From: JACQGZ01 sp036004665
Lineage (GTDB): Bacteria; Sysuimicrobiota; Sysuimicrobiia; Sysuimicrobiales; Humicultoraceae
Length of the DNA: 64,000 nt
Reading direction: 5' to 3'
Assembly (NCBI GenBank): GCA_036004665.1
Contig: DASYRG010000003.1
Coordinates: forward strand, 16,325-80,324
Positions 41,500 through 48,633 of this stretch are shown here, piece after piece. The position numbers and the translations under genes are program-made. The notes under the pieces were generated by a model, which saw only the letters and a program-made list of their open reading frames with translations, was not told where the DNA came from and did no database searches. Within the stretch, counting starts at the first letter, position 1. Each line of letters starts with the position of its first letter.

Positions 41500-42289
41500 G
41501 GCGGAGATCGGCGTCATCGGCGGATCAGGCTTCTACGAATTGCTCACCGACGCCGAGGAGGTCGAAATGGAGACCCGCTACGGGGCGCCCAGCGACCGCC
41601 TCACCGTCGGCGACGTCAGGGGCCGACGCGTGGCCTTCCTGCCCCGCCACGGCCGCCGCCACACCATCCCTCCGCAGCGCATCAACTACCGCGCCAACGT
41701 GGCGGCGATGGCCACCCTCGGGGTGCGACGCATCCTCGGCCCATGCGCCGCCGGCAGCCTGCAGCCGCATGTCCGCCCCGGCGACTTTGTCATGTGTGAT
41801 CAGTACGTCGATCGCACGAGCGGCCGCGTGGACACCTTCTACGACGGACCGGAGGTCATCCACGTCTCCATGGCCCAGCCCTACTGTCCCGAAATGGCCA
41901 GCCTCCTCACCGAGCAGGCTCGGGCGATGGAGCTACCCGCGCACGAGCGCGGGACCGTCGTCGTAATCCAGGGGCCGCGCTTCTCCACGCGCGCGGAGAG
42001 CCTCTGGTTCCGAGGGCAGGGCTGGGAGGTGATCAACATGACCCAGTATCCGGAGGCGCCGCTGGCTCGTGAGCTGGAGATCTGCTACGCGAACATCTCG
42101 CTGATCACCGATTATGACGTGGGAGTGGAAGGCGATGCGGGCGTCGTGCCCGTCACCGCGGCCGAGGTGGTGCGCATCTTCCGCGCCAACCTGGACCGAC
42201 TGCGGGAACTGATCCTGCGGGTCATCCCGACGATTCCGGGCGAGCGCACGTGCATCTGCTCCACGGCACTGGCGCACGCCCGCGTGTGA
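41492..42289 (+). CDS. mtnP: S-methyl-5'-thioadenosine phosphorylase
   Basis: Cleaves methylthioadenosine, the by-product of polyamine synthesis and other SAM reactions, to adenine and methylthioribose 1-phosphate. It has 265 residues. Motifs: EIGVIGGSGFYELL, the phosphate-binding FLPRHGRRHTIPPQRINYRA, and VIQGPRFSTRAES, followed by INMTQYPEAPLARELEICYA which closely matches MTAP. Some family members are 5'-methylthioinosine phosphorylases, which cannot be excluded. It links metabolically with the archaeal-type SAM synthetase at 21358. Confidence 0.92.
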   Translation: MPEAEIGVIGGSGFYELLTDAEEVEMETRYGAPSDRLTVGDVRGRRVAFLPRHGRRHTIPPQRINYRANVAAMATLGVRRILGPCAAGSLQPHVRPGDFVMCDQYVDRTSGRVDTFYDGPEVIHVSMAQPYCPEMASLLTEQARAMELPAHERGTVVVIQGPRFSTRAESLWFRGQGWEVINMTQYPEAPLARELEICYANISLITDYDVGVEGDAGVVPVTAAEVVRIFRANLDRLRELILRVIPTIPGERTCICSTALAHARV

Positions 42290-42300
42290 GGTGAGGAGGC

Positions 42301-42591
42301 ATGGTGCGTGAAGGCGGGGCCGAGCCGGCCGGGAAGTGGTTAGGGCTGGCCGTCTTCGTCCTGGGCATCGGGCTGCTCGTCTTCGTCTTCGTCCAAGGCT
42401 TCGACGAGTTCGTGCGTATCGACACCCTCCCACGTCCGGGAGGGACCACCAACGTGTTCGAGACGACCTTCCTGATCGCGCTGGGCAAGTGGCTCCTGCT
42501 CTTTCTGCTGGCCTACGTGGCGTCGGCCATGGCCGGGCGCGGGATTGCGCTCTACCAGGCCGCCCGGATCCTTCCGGCGGAGGAAGCGTGA
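42301..42591 (+). CDS. Small membrane protein with two helices
   Basis: Protein of 96 residues, unrecognised family. Two hydrophobic helices (about residues 15-33, LGLAVFVLGIGLLVFVFVQ, and 61-80, ALGKWLLLFLLAYVASAM) are separated by a short loop. GTGAGGTGAGGAGGC upstream of the ATG is a good ribosome site. The stop TGA shares a base with the ATG of the threonine aldolase gene. Function unknown. Confidence 0.7.
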   Translation: MVREGGAEPAGKWLGLAVFVLGIGLLVFVFVQGFDEFVRIDTLPRPGGTTNVFETTFLIALGKWLLLFLLAYVASAMAGRGIALYQAARILPAEEA

Positions 42592-43628
42592 TGGATCTGG
42601 TCGATCTCCGCAGCGACACGGTCACCCAGCCCACCGAGGCGATGCGCGAGGCGATGCGGCGTGCCGAGGTCGGCGACGACCAGTGGGGCGAGGACCCAAC
42701 GGTGCGGCGGCTGGAAGAGATGGCCGCGGACCGGCTGGGTAAGGAGGCGGCCCTCTTCGTGCCCAGCGGAACGATGGCCAACCTGGCCGCCGTGCTCAGC
42801 CACACCCGCCGCGGCGACGAGGTGATCGTCGAAGCCCGGGCCCACACCTACCTCACCGAGGCCGGCGGCATGTCGGCGGTGGGCGGCGTCATCCCCAGGC
42901 CCGTGGCGGGAGAGCGCGGGATGATCTCCGCGCCGCAGGTGGAGGCGCTGGTCCGTCCGCCCAACGTGCACTTCGCGCCCACCCGCCTCCTCTGCCTCGA
43001 GAACACCCACAACCGCGCCGGCGGGACCGTGATGACCCCCGCCCAAACCAGCGAGGTCGCCGCCGCCGCGCGTCGGCACGGGCTGTCGGTCCACCTGGAC
43101 GGCGCGCGCATCTTCAACGCGGCGGTGGCGCTGGGCGCGGATCCCCGCGCGCTCACCCGCGACGTCGATTCGGTGATGTTCTGCGTGAGCAAGGGTCTGT
43201 CCGCGCCGGTGGGGTCGCTGCTGGCGGGGGAGGCAGCGTTCATCGCCCGCGCCCGAGCGGCTCGTCAGATGCTCGGCGGGGCGATGCGGCAGGCCGGCGT
43301 TATCGCCGCCGCCGGGATCGTCGCCCTTGAGTCGATGGTGGAGCGCCTCGCGGAGGATCACCGGCGGGCCCGCGTCCTCGCCCACCGTCTGGCGGACCTT
43401 CCGGGCGTCCGCGTCGATCCGGCCGCGGTGCAGACGAACATCATCATGCTGGAGGTAGACCACGCTCCGACGGTCGTCGAACGGCTCGCCGTCCACCGTG
43501 TGCTCGCGCACGGCCTGGACCGGAGGACGATCCGTCTGGTCACCCACCGACACATCGGGGACGTTGAAGTCGAACGCGCGGCAGAAATTTTTCGTCAGGT
43601 GATGCCCATCGCGGCAGGAACATCTTAA
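42591..43628 (+). CDS. ltaE: Low-specificity threonine aldolase
   Basis: PLP enzyme that cleaves L-threonine or L-allo-threonine to glycine and acetaldehyde. It has 345 residues. N-terminus DLRSDTVTQPTEAMREAM, then VGDDQWGEDPTVRRLEE, the block FVPSGTMANLAAV, CLENTHNRAGG and VHLDGARIFNAAVALG. The PLP lysine is in FCVSKGLSAPVGS. Homologues include beta-eliminating lyases of the same fold, so substrate preference is inferred. Confidence 0.94.
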   Translation: MDLVDLRSDTVTQPTEAMREAMRRAEVGDDQWGEDPTVRRLEEMAADRLGKEAALFVPSGTMANLAAVLSHTRRGDEVIVEARAHTYLTEAGGMSAVGGVIPRPVAGERGMISAPQVEALVRPPNVHFAPTRLLCLENTHNRAGGTVMTPAQTSEVAAAARRHGLSVHLDGARIFNAAVALGADPRALTRDVDSVMFCVSKGLSAPVGSLLAGEAAFIARARAARQMLGGAMRQAGVIAAAGIVALESMVERLAEDHRRARVLAHRLADLPGVRVDPAAVQTNIIMLEVDHAPTVVERLAVHRVLAHGLDRRTIRLVTHRHIGDVEVERAAEIFRQVMPIAAGTS

Positions 43629-43685
43629 TCGGACGAGAAAGAATCACATTAACAACCAGTCGCAGTTGAAAGGAGGACCTGCCGC

Positions 43686-43721
43686 ATGAAGAAGAAAGGC
43701 GGGAAGAAGAAGAAGAGGTAA
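43686..43721 (+). CDS. Lysine-rich 11-residue micro-ORF with strong ribosome site
   Basis: ATG to TAA encodes MKKKGGKKKKR. A perfect Shine-Dalgarno AAAGGAGG (43669-43676) lies nine bases before the ATG, better than that of most genes in the window. The ORF is followed 44 bases later by a strong intrinsic terminator, so it forms a compact unit between ltaE and the infC promoter. It may be a leader peptide or a tiny basic protein. No homologue can be claimed from reading alone. Confidence 0.5.
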   Translation: MKKKGGKKKKR

Positions 43722-43764
43722 CACCGGAGCTGCCGCGGACACACCGTGGCCCCGGATGAACGGA

Positions 43765-43794
43765 GAGCACTGCGGATTCGCAGTGCTCTTTTTT
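43765..43794 (+). terminator. Rho-independent terminator
   Basis: Perfect 10-bp stem GAGCACTGCG/CGCAGTGCTC with a GATT loop followed by TTTTTT. It ends the ltaE or micro-ORF transcript just upstream of the infC promoter. Confidence 0.92.
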
Positions 43795-43814
43795 CGTTCC
43801 GGGTCGGGGTGCAT

Positions 43815-43844
43815 TTGACCCCCCGTGGGGCAGGGTGGTATACT
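43815..43844 (+). promoter_or_regulatory. Promoter of infC-rpmI-rplT
   Basis: TTGACC at 43815-43820, an 18-base spacer and TATACT at 43839-43844, about 155 bases before infC and directly after a terminator. The hexamers match the rpsB promoter (TATACT in both). Confidence 0.72.
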
Positions 43845-43941
43845 CGCGCCGGTCTGAAAAAGGATCGCCAAGCAGAAGCCGTCCGCTTCTCACCCTGGGG
43901 CCGCGTGCTACCAGGGTCTCGACACCGCGCGAGCGATGAAG

Positions 43942-43974
43942 GAGGGGATGGCGAGGCCATCCCTTCAGTCTTTT
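43942..43974 (+). terminator. Attenuator-like hairpin in the infC leader
   Basis: Stem GGGATGGC/GCCATCCC, extended by three further pairs including one G-T, with a GAG loop, followed by AGTCTTTT. It lies in the leader between promoter and gene. L20- or IF3-linked leader control is known for this operon in other bacteria; here the attenuator role is inferred from structure. Confidence 0.55.
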
Positions 43975-43999
43975 CTGGACCGATTAAGGGGGCGAGCGT

Positions 44000-44515
44000 A
44001 TCGACAGCAAACAGCCACGCATTAACGATCGGATCCGGGCGCGCGAAGTCCGGGTGATCGGCCCTGAAGGAGAGCAACTCGGCGTCCTCCCGACCACGGC
44101 GGCGCTGCAGCGTGCGCAGGAAGCCTTGCTGGACCTGGTGGAGGTGGCGCCGACCGCTAGTCCGCCCGTAGTGAAGATCATGGACTACGGGCGCTATAAG
44201 TACGAGCAGGCCAAGCGGGACCGCCAAGCCCACCGCAAACAGCGCAGCGGTGACCTGAAGGGGATGCGCTTTTCCCCCAACATCGGCGCGCATGACTTCG
44301 GCGTCAAGGCCTCGCGCGTGCACGATTTCCTTAAGGACGGGAACAAGGTCCGCGTGGCGGTGTGGTTCCGGGGTCGGCAGATGGCCTACCCGAAGGTCGG
44401 GGAGACGCTGCTCAAGCGACTGGCCGAGCAGGTGGCCGACGTCGGCAGCGTGGAGTCGCCGGCCCGGCTGGAAGGGCGCAACATGATCATGGTCCTTTCG
44501 CCGAAGCGAACGTGA
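44000..44515 (+). CDS. infC: Translation initiation factor IF-3, ATC start
   Basis: IF-3 keeps 30S subunits free and checks start codons and initiator tRNA. From ATC 44000 the product has 171 residues and the family N-terminus KQPRINDRIRAREVRVIG. The core continues with VEVAPTASPPVVKIMDYGRYKYEQ and GMRFSPNIGAHDFGVKASR. No ATG, GTG or TTG exists between the in-frame stop at 43985 and GTG 44054, which would remove 18 conserved residues. AAGGGGG (43986-43992) lies seven bases before the ATC. A rare start codon on infC is the known autoregulation device in E. coli (AUU). Confidence 0.93.
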   Translation: MDSKQPRINDRIRAREVRVIGPEGEQLGVLPTTAALQRAQEALLDLVEVAPTASPPVVKIMDYGRYKYEQAKRDRQAHRKQRSGDLKGMRFSPNIGAHDFGVKASRVHDFLKDGNKVRVAVWFRGRQMAYPKVGETLLKRLAEQVADVGSVESPARLEGRNMIMVLSPKRT

Positions 44516-44545
44516 CGAGCCACCGCGGCGGCCGGAGGTGAGGAC

Positions 44546-44746
44546 GTGGGCAAGGGCAGGCGAACGCATCAAGGGACGGCGAAGCGGATCGGCCGCACCG
44601 GCAGCGGGCGCCTGACCCGGGGACGCCAGCAGGCGGGGCATCTGATGGTCAGAAAGCGCCCCAAGCGACGCCGGGATCTCGGCCGGCGCGTGGCGGTGTC
44701 CCCGGCCGACGCGGCGAAGGTCAGACGCCTCCTGCCGAGAGGGTAA
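44546..44746 (+). CDS. rpmI: 50S ribosomal protein L35
   Basis: Large-subunit protein bL35, 66 residues, very basic. Pattern RTHQGTAKRIGRTGSGRLTRGRQQ and the hydrophobic-basic HLMVRKRPKRRRDLGRR are typical, although the usual MPKxKTxxAA start is altered to MGKGRRTHQGTA. GTG start after GGAGGTGAGGAC. It sits between infC and rplT as expected. Confidence 0.92.
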   Translation: MGKGRRTHQGTAKRIGRTGSGRLTRGRQQAGHLMVRKRPKRRRDLGRRVAVSPADAAKVRRLLPRG

Positions 44747-44753
44747 CGTTCTC

Positions 44754-44791
44754 ATCAGTGGGGATGCGCCCCAAGTCCCGTGAGGGACTTG
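44754..44791 (+). promoter_or_regulatory. Hairpin with GTGA tetraloop upstream of rplT
   Basis: ATCAGTGGGG (44754-44763) is followed by an 8-bp stem CAAGTCCC/GGGACTTG (44772-44791) closed by a GTGA (GNRA-type) loop, 30 bases before the rplT ATG. The same ATCAGTGGGG followed by a hairpin occurs before pheS (48506). L20 binding to its own leader is known in B. subtilis, but I cannot show that this is the site. Confidence 0.4.
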
Positions 44792-44820
44792 TGGGTGAGG
44801 GTTCAAAGGGAGGACCGACG

Positions 44821-45180
44821 ATGGCACGGGTGAAGCGGGGCGTCACGTCGCGGCGGCGACACAAGAAGATCTTGCGGTTGGCAAAGGGCTACTATGGGGC
44901 GAAGTCCCGGTGGTTCCGGGTGGCCAACCAGTACGTCGTGCGCGCCCTGGCCAGCGCCTACCGGGACCGCCGTCTGCGGAAGCGGCAGTTCCGGCGCCTC
45001 TGGATCGCCCGCATCAACGCCGCCGCGCGCGGGAGCGGGGTCCCCTACAGCCGGCTCATCGCCGGGCTGCGCAAGGCCGGCATCACCGTCAACCGGAAGA
45101 TGCTGGCGGAGCTCGCCGTCGAGGACCCGGCGGCCTTCGACGCTCTCGTGGAGCAGGCGAAGGCCACCCTCGGCCGCTAG
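44821..45180 (+). CDS. rplT: 50S ribosomal protein L20
   Basis: Assembly-initiating large-subunit protein bL20, 119 residues. MARVKRGVTSRRRHKKILRL, then AKGYYGAKSRWFRVANQYV and the block LWIARINAAARGSGVPYSRL are diagnostic. ATG 44821 with AAAGGGAGG upstream is the normal start; an in-frame GTG at 44758 would add 21 non-conserved residues. Confidence 0.97.
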   Translation: MARVKRGVTSRRRHKKILRLAKGYYGAKSRWFRVANQYVVRALASAYRDRRLRKRQFRRLWIARINAAARGSGVPYSRLIAGLRKAGITVNRKMLAELAVEDPAAFDALVEQAKATLGR

Positions 45181-45201
45181 AGGGTCCCGGCGGCCCAGCC
45201 G

Positions 45202-46554
45202 ATGGCTCGGGCGTCCGTTCTCCCGCAACGAGGGCTGCGGCGCTTCGCCCTTTCCCCGTCGCAAACGATCCTCTTGGGGTTTGCCTCCATCATCGCGATC
45301 GGGGCGGTTCTGCTCTCGCTGCCCGCGGCGGCCGCGGACGGGCGTGCCACAGCGCCGCTGGATGCGCTCTTCACGGCCACCTCGGCCACCTGCGTCGCGG
45401 GTCTGGCCGTCGTCGACACGGCCACGCACTTTTCGCTCTTCGGACAACTGGTCATCCTACTCCTGATCCAGGTGGGCGGCTTCGGCTACATGACCGCGTC
45501 CATTCTCCTCGCCCTCTTGCTGGGACGCCGCATTGGCCTGCGTGAGCGCGTCGTGCTGGCGGAGAGCCAGAACCTGTATGCTATCGGGGGCGTCGTACGG
45601 TTCACTCGCCTGGTCATCCTCGTCACGCTGGCCATCGAGGGTCTCGGTGCCCTCCTCCTGGCTGCGCGTTGGGTGCCCGAGCTGGGGCTGCGCGGCGCGT
45701 ACTGGGGGGTCTTCCACGCGGTATCCGCCTTTAACAACGCCGGCTTCGACGTCACCGGGAACTTCGCCAGCCTGACCGGTTACGTCACCGACGTCCCCGT
45801 GAACCTGATCGTTGCGGCCCTGCTCATCAGCGGGGGCTTGGGGTTCGGCGTGCTCGTGGACCTCTCCAACGGGCTGCGCCGCCTCACGCTCCACTCCAAG
45901 ATCGTGCTCAGTGCTTCCCTCGGGCTGATCGGGATCGGCACGGCGGCCGTGCTGCTCTTCGAATTCGCCAACGCCGAGACCCTGGGCGGACTCTCCTGGC
46001 CGGGAAAGGTCCTGGCCGCGTTCTTCCAGGCGGTGACGCCGCGCACGGCCGGGTTCCATACGGTGGAGATCGGCGCGCTGCGCGAGCCCACGTTGATGGC
46101 GATCGTCGTCCTCATGTTCATCGGCGCCTCCCCGGGGGGCACCGGGGGAGGGATCAAGACGACCACGTTCATCGCTCCGCTGGCCGTGATCCTGGCGATG
46201 TTTCGGGGCAGCCCCGACGCGGTGCTCTTCAAGCGGCGCCTGCCGCCGCAGGTGATCTACAAGGCGATGACAATCGCGCTGCTGGCGGTGGCGTTTGTCG
46301 TGGCCGCCTCGATCGCGCTCTCCCTCAGCGAGCGGATCGCCTTCCTCCCGGCGCTCTTCGAGGTGGTCTCGGGGTTTGGCACCGTAGGGCTGAGTACGGG
46401 CATCACGCCGGCGCTGAGCGCCGCGGGGAAGGTCATCATCATCACCACGGTGTATACGGGGCGGGTGGGGTTGCTGACGCTGGCCTTCGGGCTGACGCGG
46501 CGGCAGCGGGTCCCACGCTTTCACTATTCGGAAGAAGCGATCTACGTGGGGTGA
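45202..46554 (+). CDS. ktrB: Potassium uptake protein KtrB/TrkH family
   Basis: Membrane subunit of a K+ (Na+-assisted) uptake system, 450 residues. Four pore-loop filters are visible: TATSATCVAGL, HAVSAFNNAGFD, VTPRTAGFHT and VSGFGTVGLSTG. Their glycines line the selectivity filter. The first membrane helix starts near residue 22. The gating subunit (KtrA, RCK type) follows eight bases downstream. Length and filter pattern fit KtrB better than the longer TrkH. Confidence 0.94.
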   Translation: MARASVLPQRGLRRFALSPSQTILLGFASIIAIGAVLLSLPAAAADGRATAPLDALFTATSATCVAGLAVVDTATHFSLFGQLVILLLIQVGGFGYMTASILLALLLGRRIGLRERVVLAESQNLYAIGGVVRFTRLVILVTLAIEGLGALLLAARWVPELGLRGAYWGVFHAVSAFNNAGFDVTGNFASLTGYVTDVPVNLIVAALLISGGLGFGVLVDLSNGLRRLTLHSKIVLSASLGLIGIGTAAVLLFEFANAETLGGLSWPGKVLAAFFQAVTPRTAGFHTVEIGALREPTLMAIVVLMFIGASPGGTGGGIKTTTFIAPLAVILAMFRGSPDAVLFKRRLPPQVIYKAMTIALLAVAFVVAASIALSLSERIAFLPALFEVVSGFGTVGLSTGITPALSAAGKVIIITTVYTGRVGLLTLAFGLTRRQRVPRFHYSEEAIYVG

Positions 46555-46561
46555 GGGCACG

Positions 46562-47212
46562 ATGGGGGAGTTTGCGGTCATCGGACTGGGTCGCTTCGGG
46601 TCGAGCGTGGCGCGAACGCTGTATGAGCTCGGGCACACCGTGCTGGCGATCGACAAGTCCGAAGAGGCGCTGCGCGAGGTGGTCGATCACGTCACCCACG
46701 CGGTCCAGGTGGACTCGACCGACAATGAAGCGCTGCGGGCGGTCGGCATCACGAACCTCGACGCCGTGGTCGTGGCCATCGGCGAGGATATCCAGGAGTC
46801 CATCCTCACCACAATGCTGCTGAAAGACCTGGGCGTGAAAAAGGTTGTGGCCAAGGCGGTGGATGAGCAGCAGCGCAAGGTCCTCGAGAAAGTGGGGGCG
46901 GATCTGGTCATCTTTCCGGAACGGGATATGGGCGAACGCGTGGCGCACACCCTGGCGTCCCCCAACGTGCTCGAGTACATCGAGCTCTCACCCCAGCACA
47001 CCATCGAGGAGGTCAATGTCCCCGCCCGCCTGGAGGGGCGCACCCTCGGCGATCTGGATCTGCGCAGCAAGTTCGGCGTGAACGTCCTGCTGATCCGGCG
47101 CGACACCCAACTGCTGATCTCCCCCGGCACCGACGTCAAGCTGCAGGGCGGGGACGTGCTGGTGGTGGTCGGGGAGAACCGGCAGCTCAACCGCCTGGAG
47201 TCGGCTTTCTGA
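46562..47212 (+). CDS. ktrA: KtrA-type potassium channel regulatory subunit
   Basis: Cytoplasmic RCK ring subunit controlling KtrB, 216 residues. The nucleotide-binding RCK_N domain starts AVIGLGRFGSSVARTLYELG with GxGxxG and the acidic end of strand 2 in LAIDKSEE. The C-terminal RCK_C domain (about residues 135-216) holds the probable c-di-AMP site in B. subtilis homologues. Its stop TGA overlaps the CTG that appears to start the next gene (CTGA). Confidence 0.94.
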   Translation: MGEFAVIGLGRFGSSVARTLYELGHTVLAIDKSEEALREVVDHVTHAVQVDSTDNEALRAVGITNLDAVVVAIGEDIQESILTTMLLKDLGVKKVVAKAVDEQQRKVLEKVGADLVIFPERDMGERVAHTLASPNVLEYIELSPQHTIEEVNVPARLEGRTLGDLDLRSKFGVNVLLIRRDTQLLISPGTDVKLQGGDVLVVVGENRQLNRLESAF

Positions 47213-48033
47213 TCACCTCGACCAAGAACCCGCTGGTCCGCTCCCTCCGCCAGTTGCACGACCGCGGCAGACGCGCCGCCGCGGGACGCTTTCTCATCGA
47301 CGGAGTGCGCCTGGTCGAAGCCGCGCTGGCTGCGGGCGCTCCGGTCGAGCAGCTCCTCGTCACTTCCGCCGCCGCCGCCCCGCGTCTCGCCGCCCTCTCT
47401 GAGATGGCCCGATCGCGCGGCGTCCCACTGGTGGAGGTGGCGCCTCACGTGCTGGAGGCGGTGTCTGAGGTGGAGAGCCCGCAGGGCGTCGTGGCTGTGG
47501 TGCGCCATCGCGCGGCGACGCTGGAGGGGCCCTTGGGGCGGGGTGATCTGCTGCTGCTCGTCGTGGACCGGGTCCAGGATCCCGGTAATCTCGGCACGAT
47601 GATCCGCACCGCGGACGCGGCGGGCGCCACGGCTGTGGCGCTCACCCCCGGAACAGTGGACCCGACCAATCCCAAGGCCGCCCGCGCCACGATGGGGTCG
47701 CTCTTTCACCTGCCCGTCGCCGAGATGGAGCCAGAGGGGCTTCGCGGCGCCCTGCGCGCGCAGGGCGTACGCCTCCTGGCCGCTGACACCGCGGGGACAG
47801 TGAGCGTGCGCGAGGCCGATTACACTCGCCCCGTGGCCCTGGCCGTGGGAAACGAAGCGGAGGGGTTGGCCCCGGCGTGGCTGGAGGCAGCCGATCAGGT
47901 GGTGCGCATTCCCCTCTTGGGTCGAGCCGATTCCCTCAACGTCGCTGTCGCCGCGGCCATTTTGTTGTACGAGGCATCCGCCCCGGTGTATACTGAGGCG
48001 CAATCACCGCCGCCCGCTGTGCGTGGGCGGTGA
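47209..48033 (+). CDS. TrmH/SpoU-family RNA 2'-O-methyltransferase, CTG start
   Basis: SPOUT methyltransferase modifying 2'-OH of rRNA, 274 residues from CTG 47209. The N-terminal substrate-binding domain begins (M)ITSTKNPLVRSLRQL, matching the usual MITSxxNPxVK opening of this family. Starting at the first canonical codon (TTG 47254) would remove it. SAM-binding motifs are VVDRVQDPGNLGTMIRTADA, LTPGTVDPTNPKAARATMGS, ALAVGNEAEGL and IPLLGRADSLNVAVAAAIL. The CTG overlaps the ktrA stop (CTGA). It is upstream of the YqzL-like gene and pheST, a common neighbourhood for this type of gene. Confidence 0.92.
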   Translation: MITSTKNPLVRSLRQLHDRGRRAAAGRFLIDGVRLVEAALAAGAPVEQLLVTSAAAAPRLAALSEMARSRGVPLVEVAPHVLEAVSEVESPQGVVAVVRHRAATLEGPLGRGDLLLLVVDRVQDPGNLGTMIRTADAAGATAVALTPGTVDPTNPKAARATMGSLFHLPVAEMEPEGLRGALRAQGVRLLAADTAGTVSVREADYTRPVALAVGNEAEGLAPAWLEAADQVVRIPLLGRADSLNVAVAAAILLYEASAPVYTEAQSPPPAVRGR

Positions 48034-48066
48034 GGCCCGCCCGCTGGCGGGATTGTGGAGCGTGGG

Positions 48067-48192
48067 ATGGAGATCGCCTGGCCTAGAGACCTGTTCTGGC
48101 GTATCTTCGAATCAACGGGCTCGATCTGGGCGTATCTGGCCTACCGCCGTCTGACAGTGCGCACGGTCTTTCTCCCACTCTCCTTGAACTGA
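48067..48192 (+). CDS. YqzL-like small protein
   Basis: Open frame of 41 residues. Its central segment LFWRIFESTGSIWAYLAYRRL resembles the motif of the YqzL-like family of Bacillota (aromatic-W-x-x-F-x-x-TG-x-I-x-x-YL-x-Y). GTGGAG lies about ten bases upstream of the ATG. It lies between the rRNA methyltransferase and the T-box, outside any other gene. Function of the family is unknown. Confidence 0.7.
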   Translation: MEIAWPRDLFWRIFESTGSIWAYLAYRRLTVRTVFLPLSLN

Positions 48193-48199
48193 CGAGCGA

Positions 48200-48505
48200 T
48201 ACGTACTGTTGCAGCACTGCTCGGCCCCTGCGGGGCCGTGGCACGCCGGCAATGACGGAGCAAGTACGGTCGGCCCTTCCTCCAGGGAGCGGGGACGTGA
48301 GTGCAGATTCCCGCGGCGGCGCCGGCCCGAAGTTCTCTCCTGAGCCGCGGGGTGAGAAGGTGCGGCGCGTCCCAGCGTGACGGCCGCCCCTGCGTAGTCC
48401 CGCCGGACGCTCCGCCGTGAATGGAGCAGAGGGTCCGGCTAGAGCCGGGAACCCGGGTGGTACCGCGGAACGCGCTTTCGTCCCAGGACGGAGGCGCCTT
48501 TTCTT
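48200..48505 (+). promoter_or_regulatory. T-box riboswitch (Phe, specifier UUC) upstream of pheS
   Basis: Leader RNA that senses uncharged tRNA-Phe and permits readthrough into pheST. The conserved T-box GGGTGGTACCGCGG lies at 48455-48468; its TGGT (48458-48461) would pair with the ACCA end of the tRNA. The stem I specifier is probably TTC at 48333-48335 within CCGAAGTTCTC, followed by CTGAGC. Stem III/T-box region and a terminator (48472-48503) follow in canonical order. The exact 5' boundary is approximate. Confidence 0.9.
48472..48503 (+). terminator. T-box terminator
   Basis: Hairpin of about 12 bp (GCGCTTTCGTCC paired with GGACGGAGGCGC, including G-U pairs) followed by CTTTTC. It is the off-state structure of the pheS T-box and competes with the antiterminator containing TGGT. 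Confidence 0.85.
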
Positions 48506-48522
48506 ATCAGTGGGGGTTGCCC

Positions 48523-48611
48523 ATGGCCCTTTGGGGACATGGGCGGGCTTGAGGGGGTCCCACATGGCGCGGCAGGGACATGTGGCGGTAAGGTTGCGGA
48601 TGGCCCCCTAA
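48523..48611 (+). repeat. Tandem hairpin/micro-ORF units between T-box and pheS
   Basis: Two related units 41 bases apart. Each starts with a purine-rich ribosome-like site, then ATGGC, then GGGACATG. Each forms a hairpin: GCCCATG with CATGGGC, and CCACATG with CATGTGG, so the stems differ by compensating changes. The open frames encode MALWGHGRA (48523-48552) and MARQGHVAVRLRMAP (48564-48611). Translation or RNA function is inferred. Confidence 0.5.
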
Positions 48612-48633
48612 AGGACGTGCGCAGGGGTAGCCG

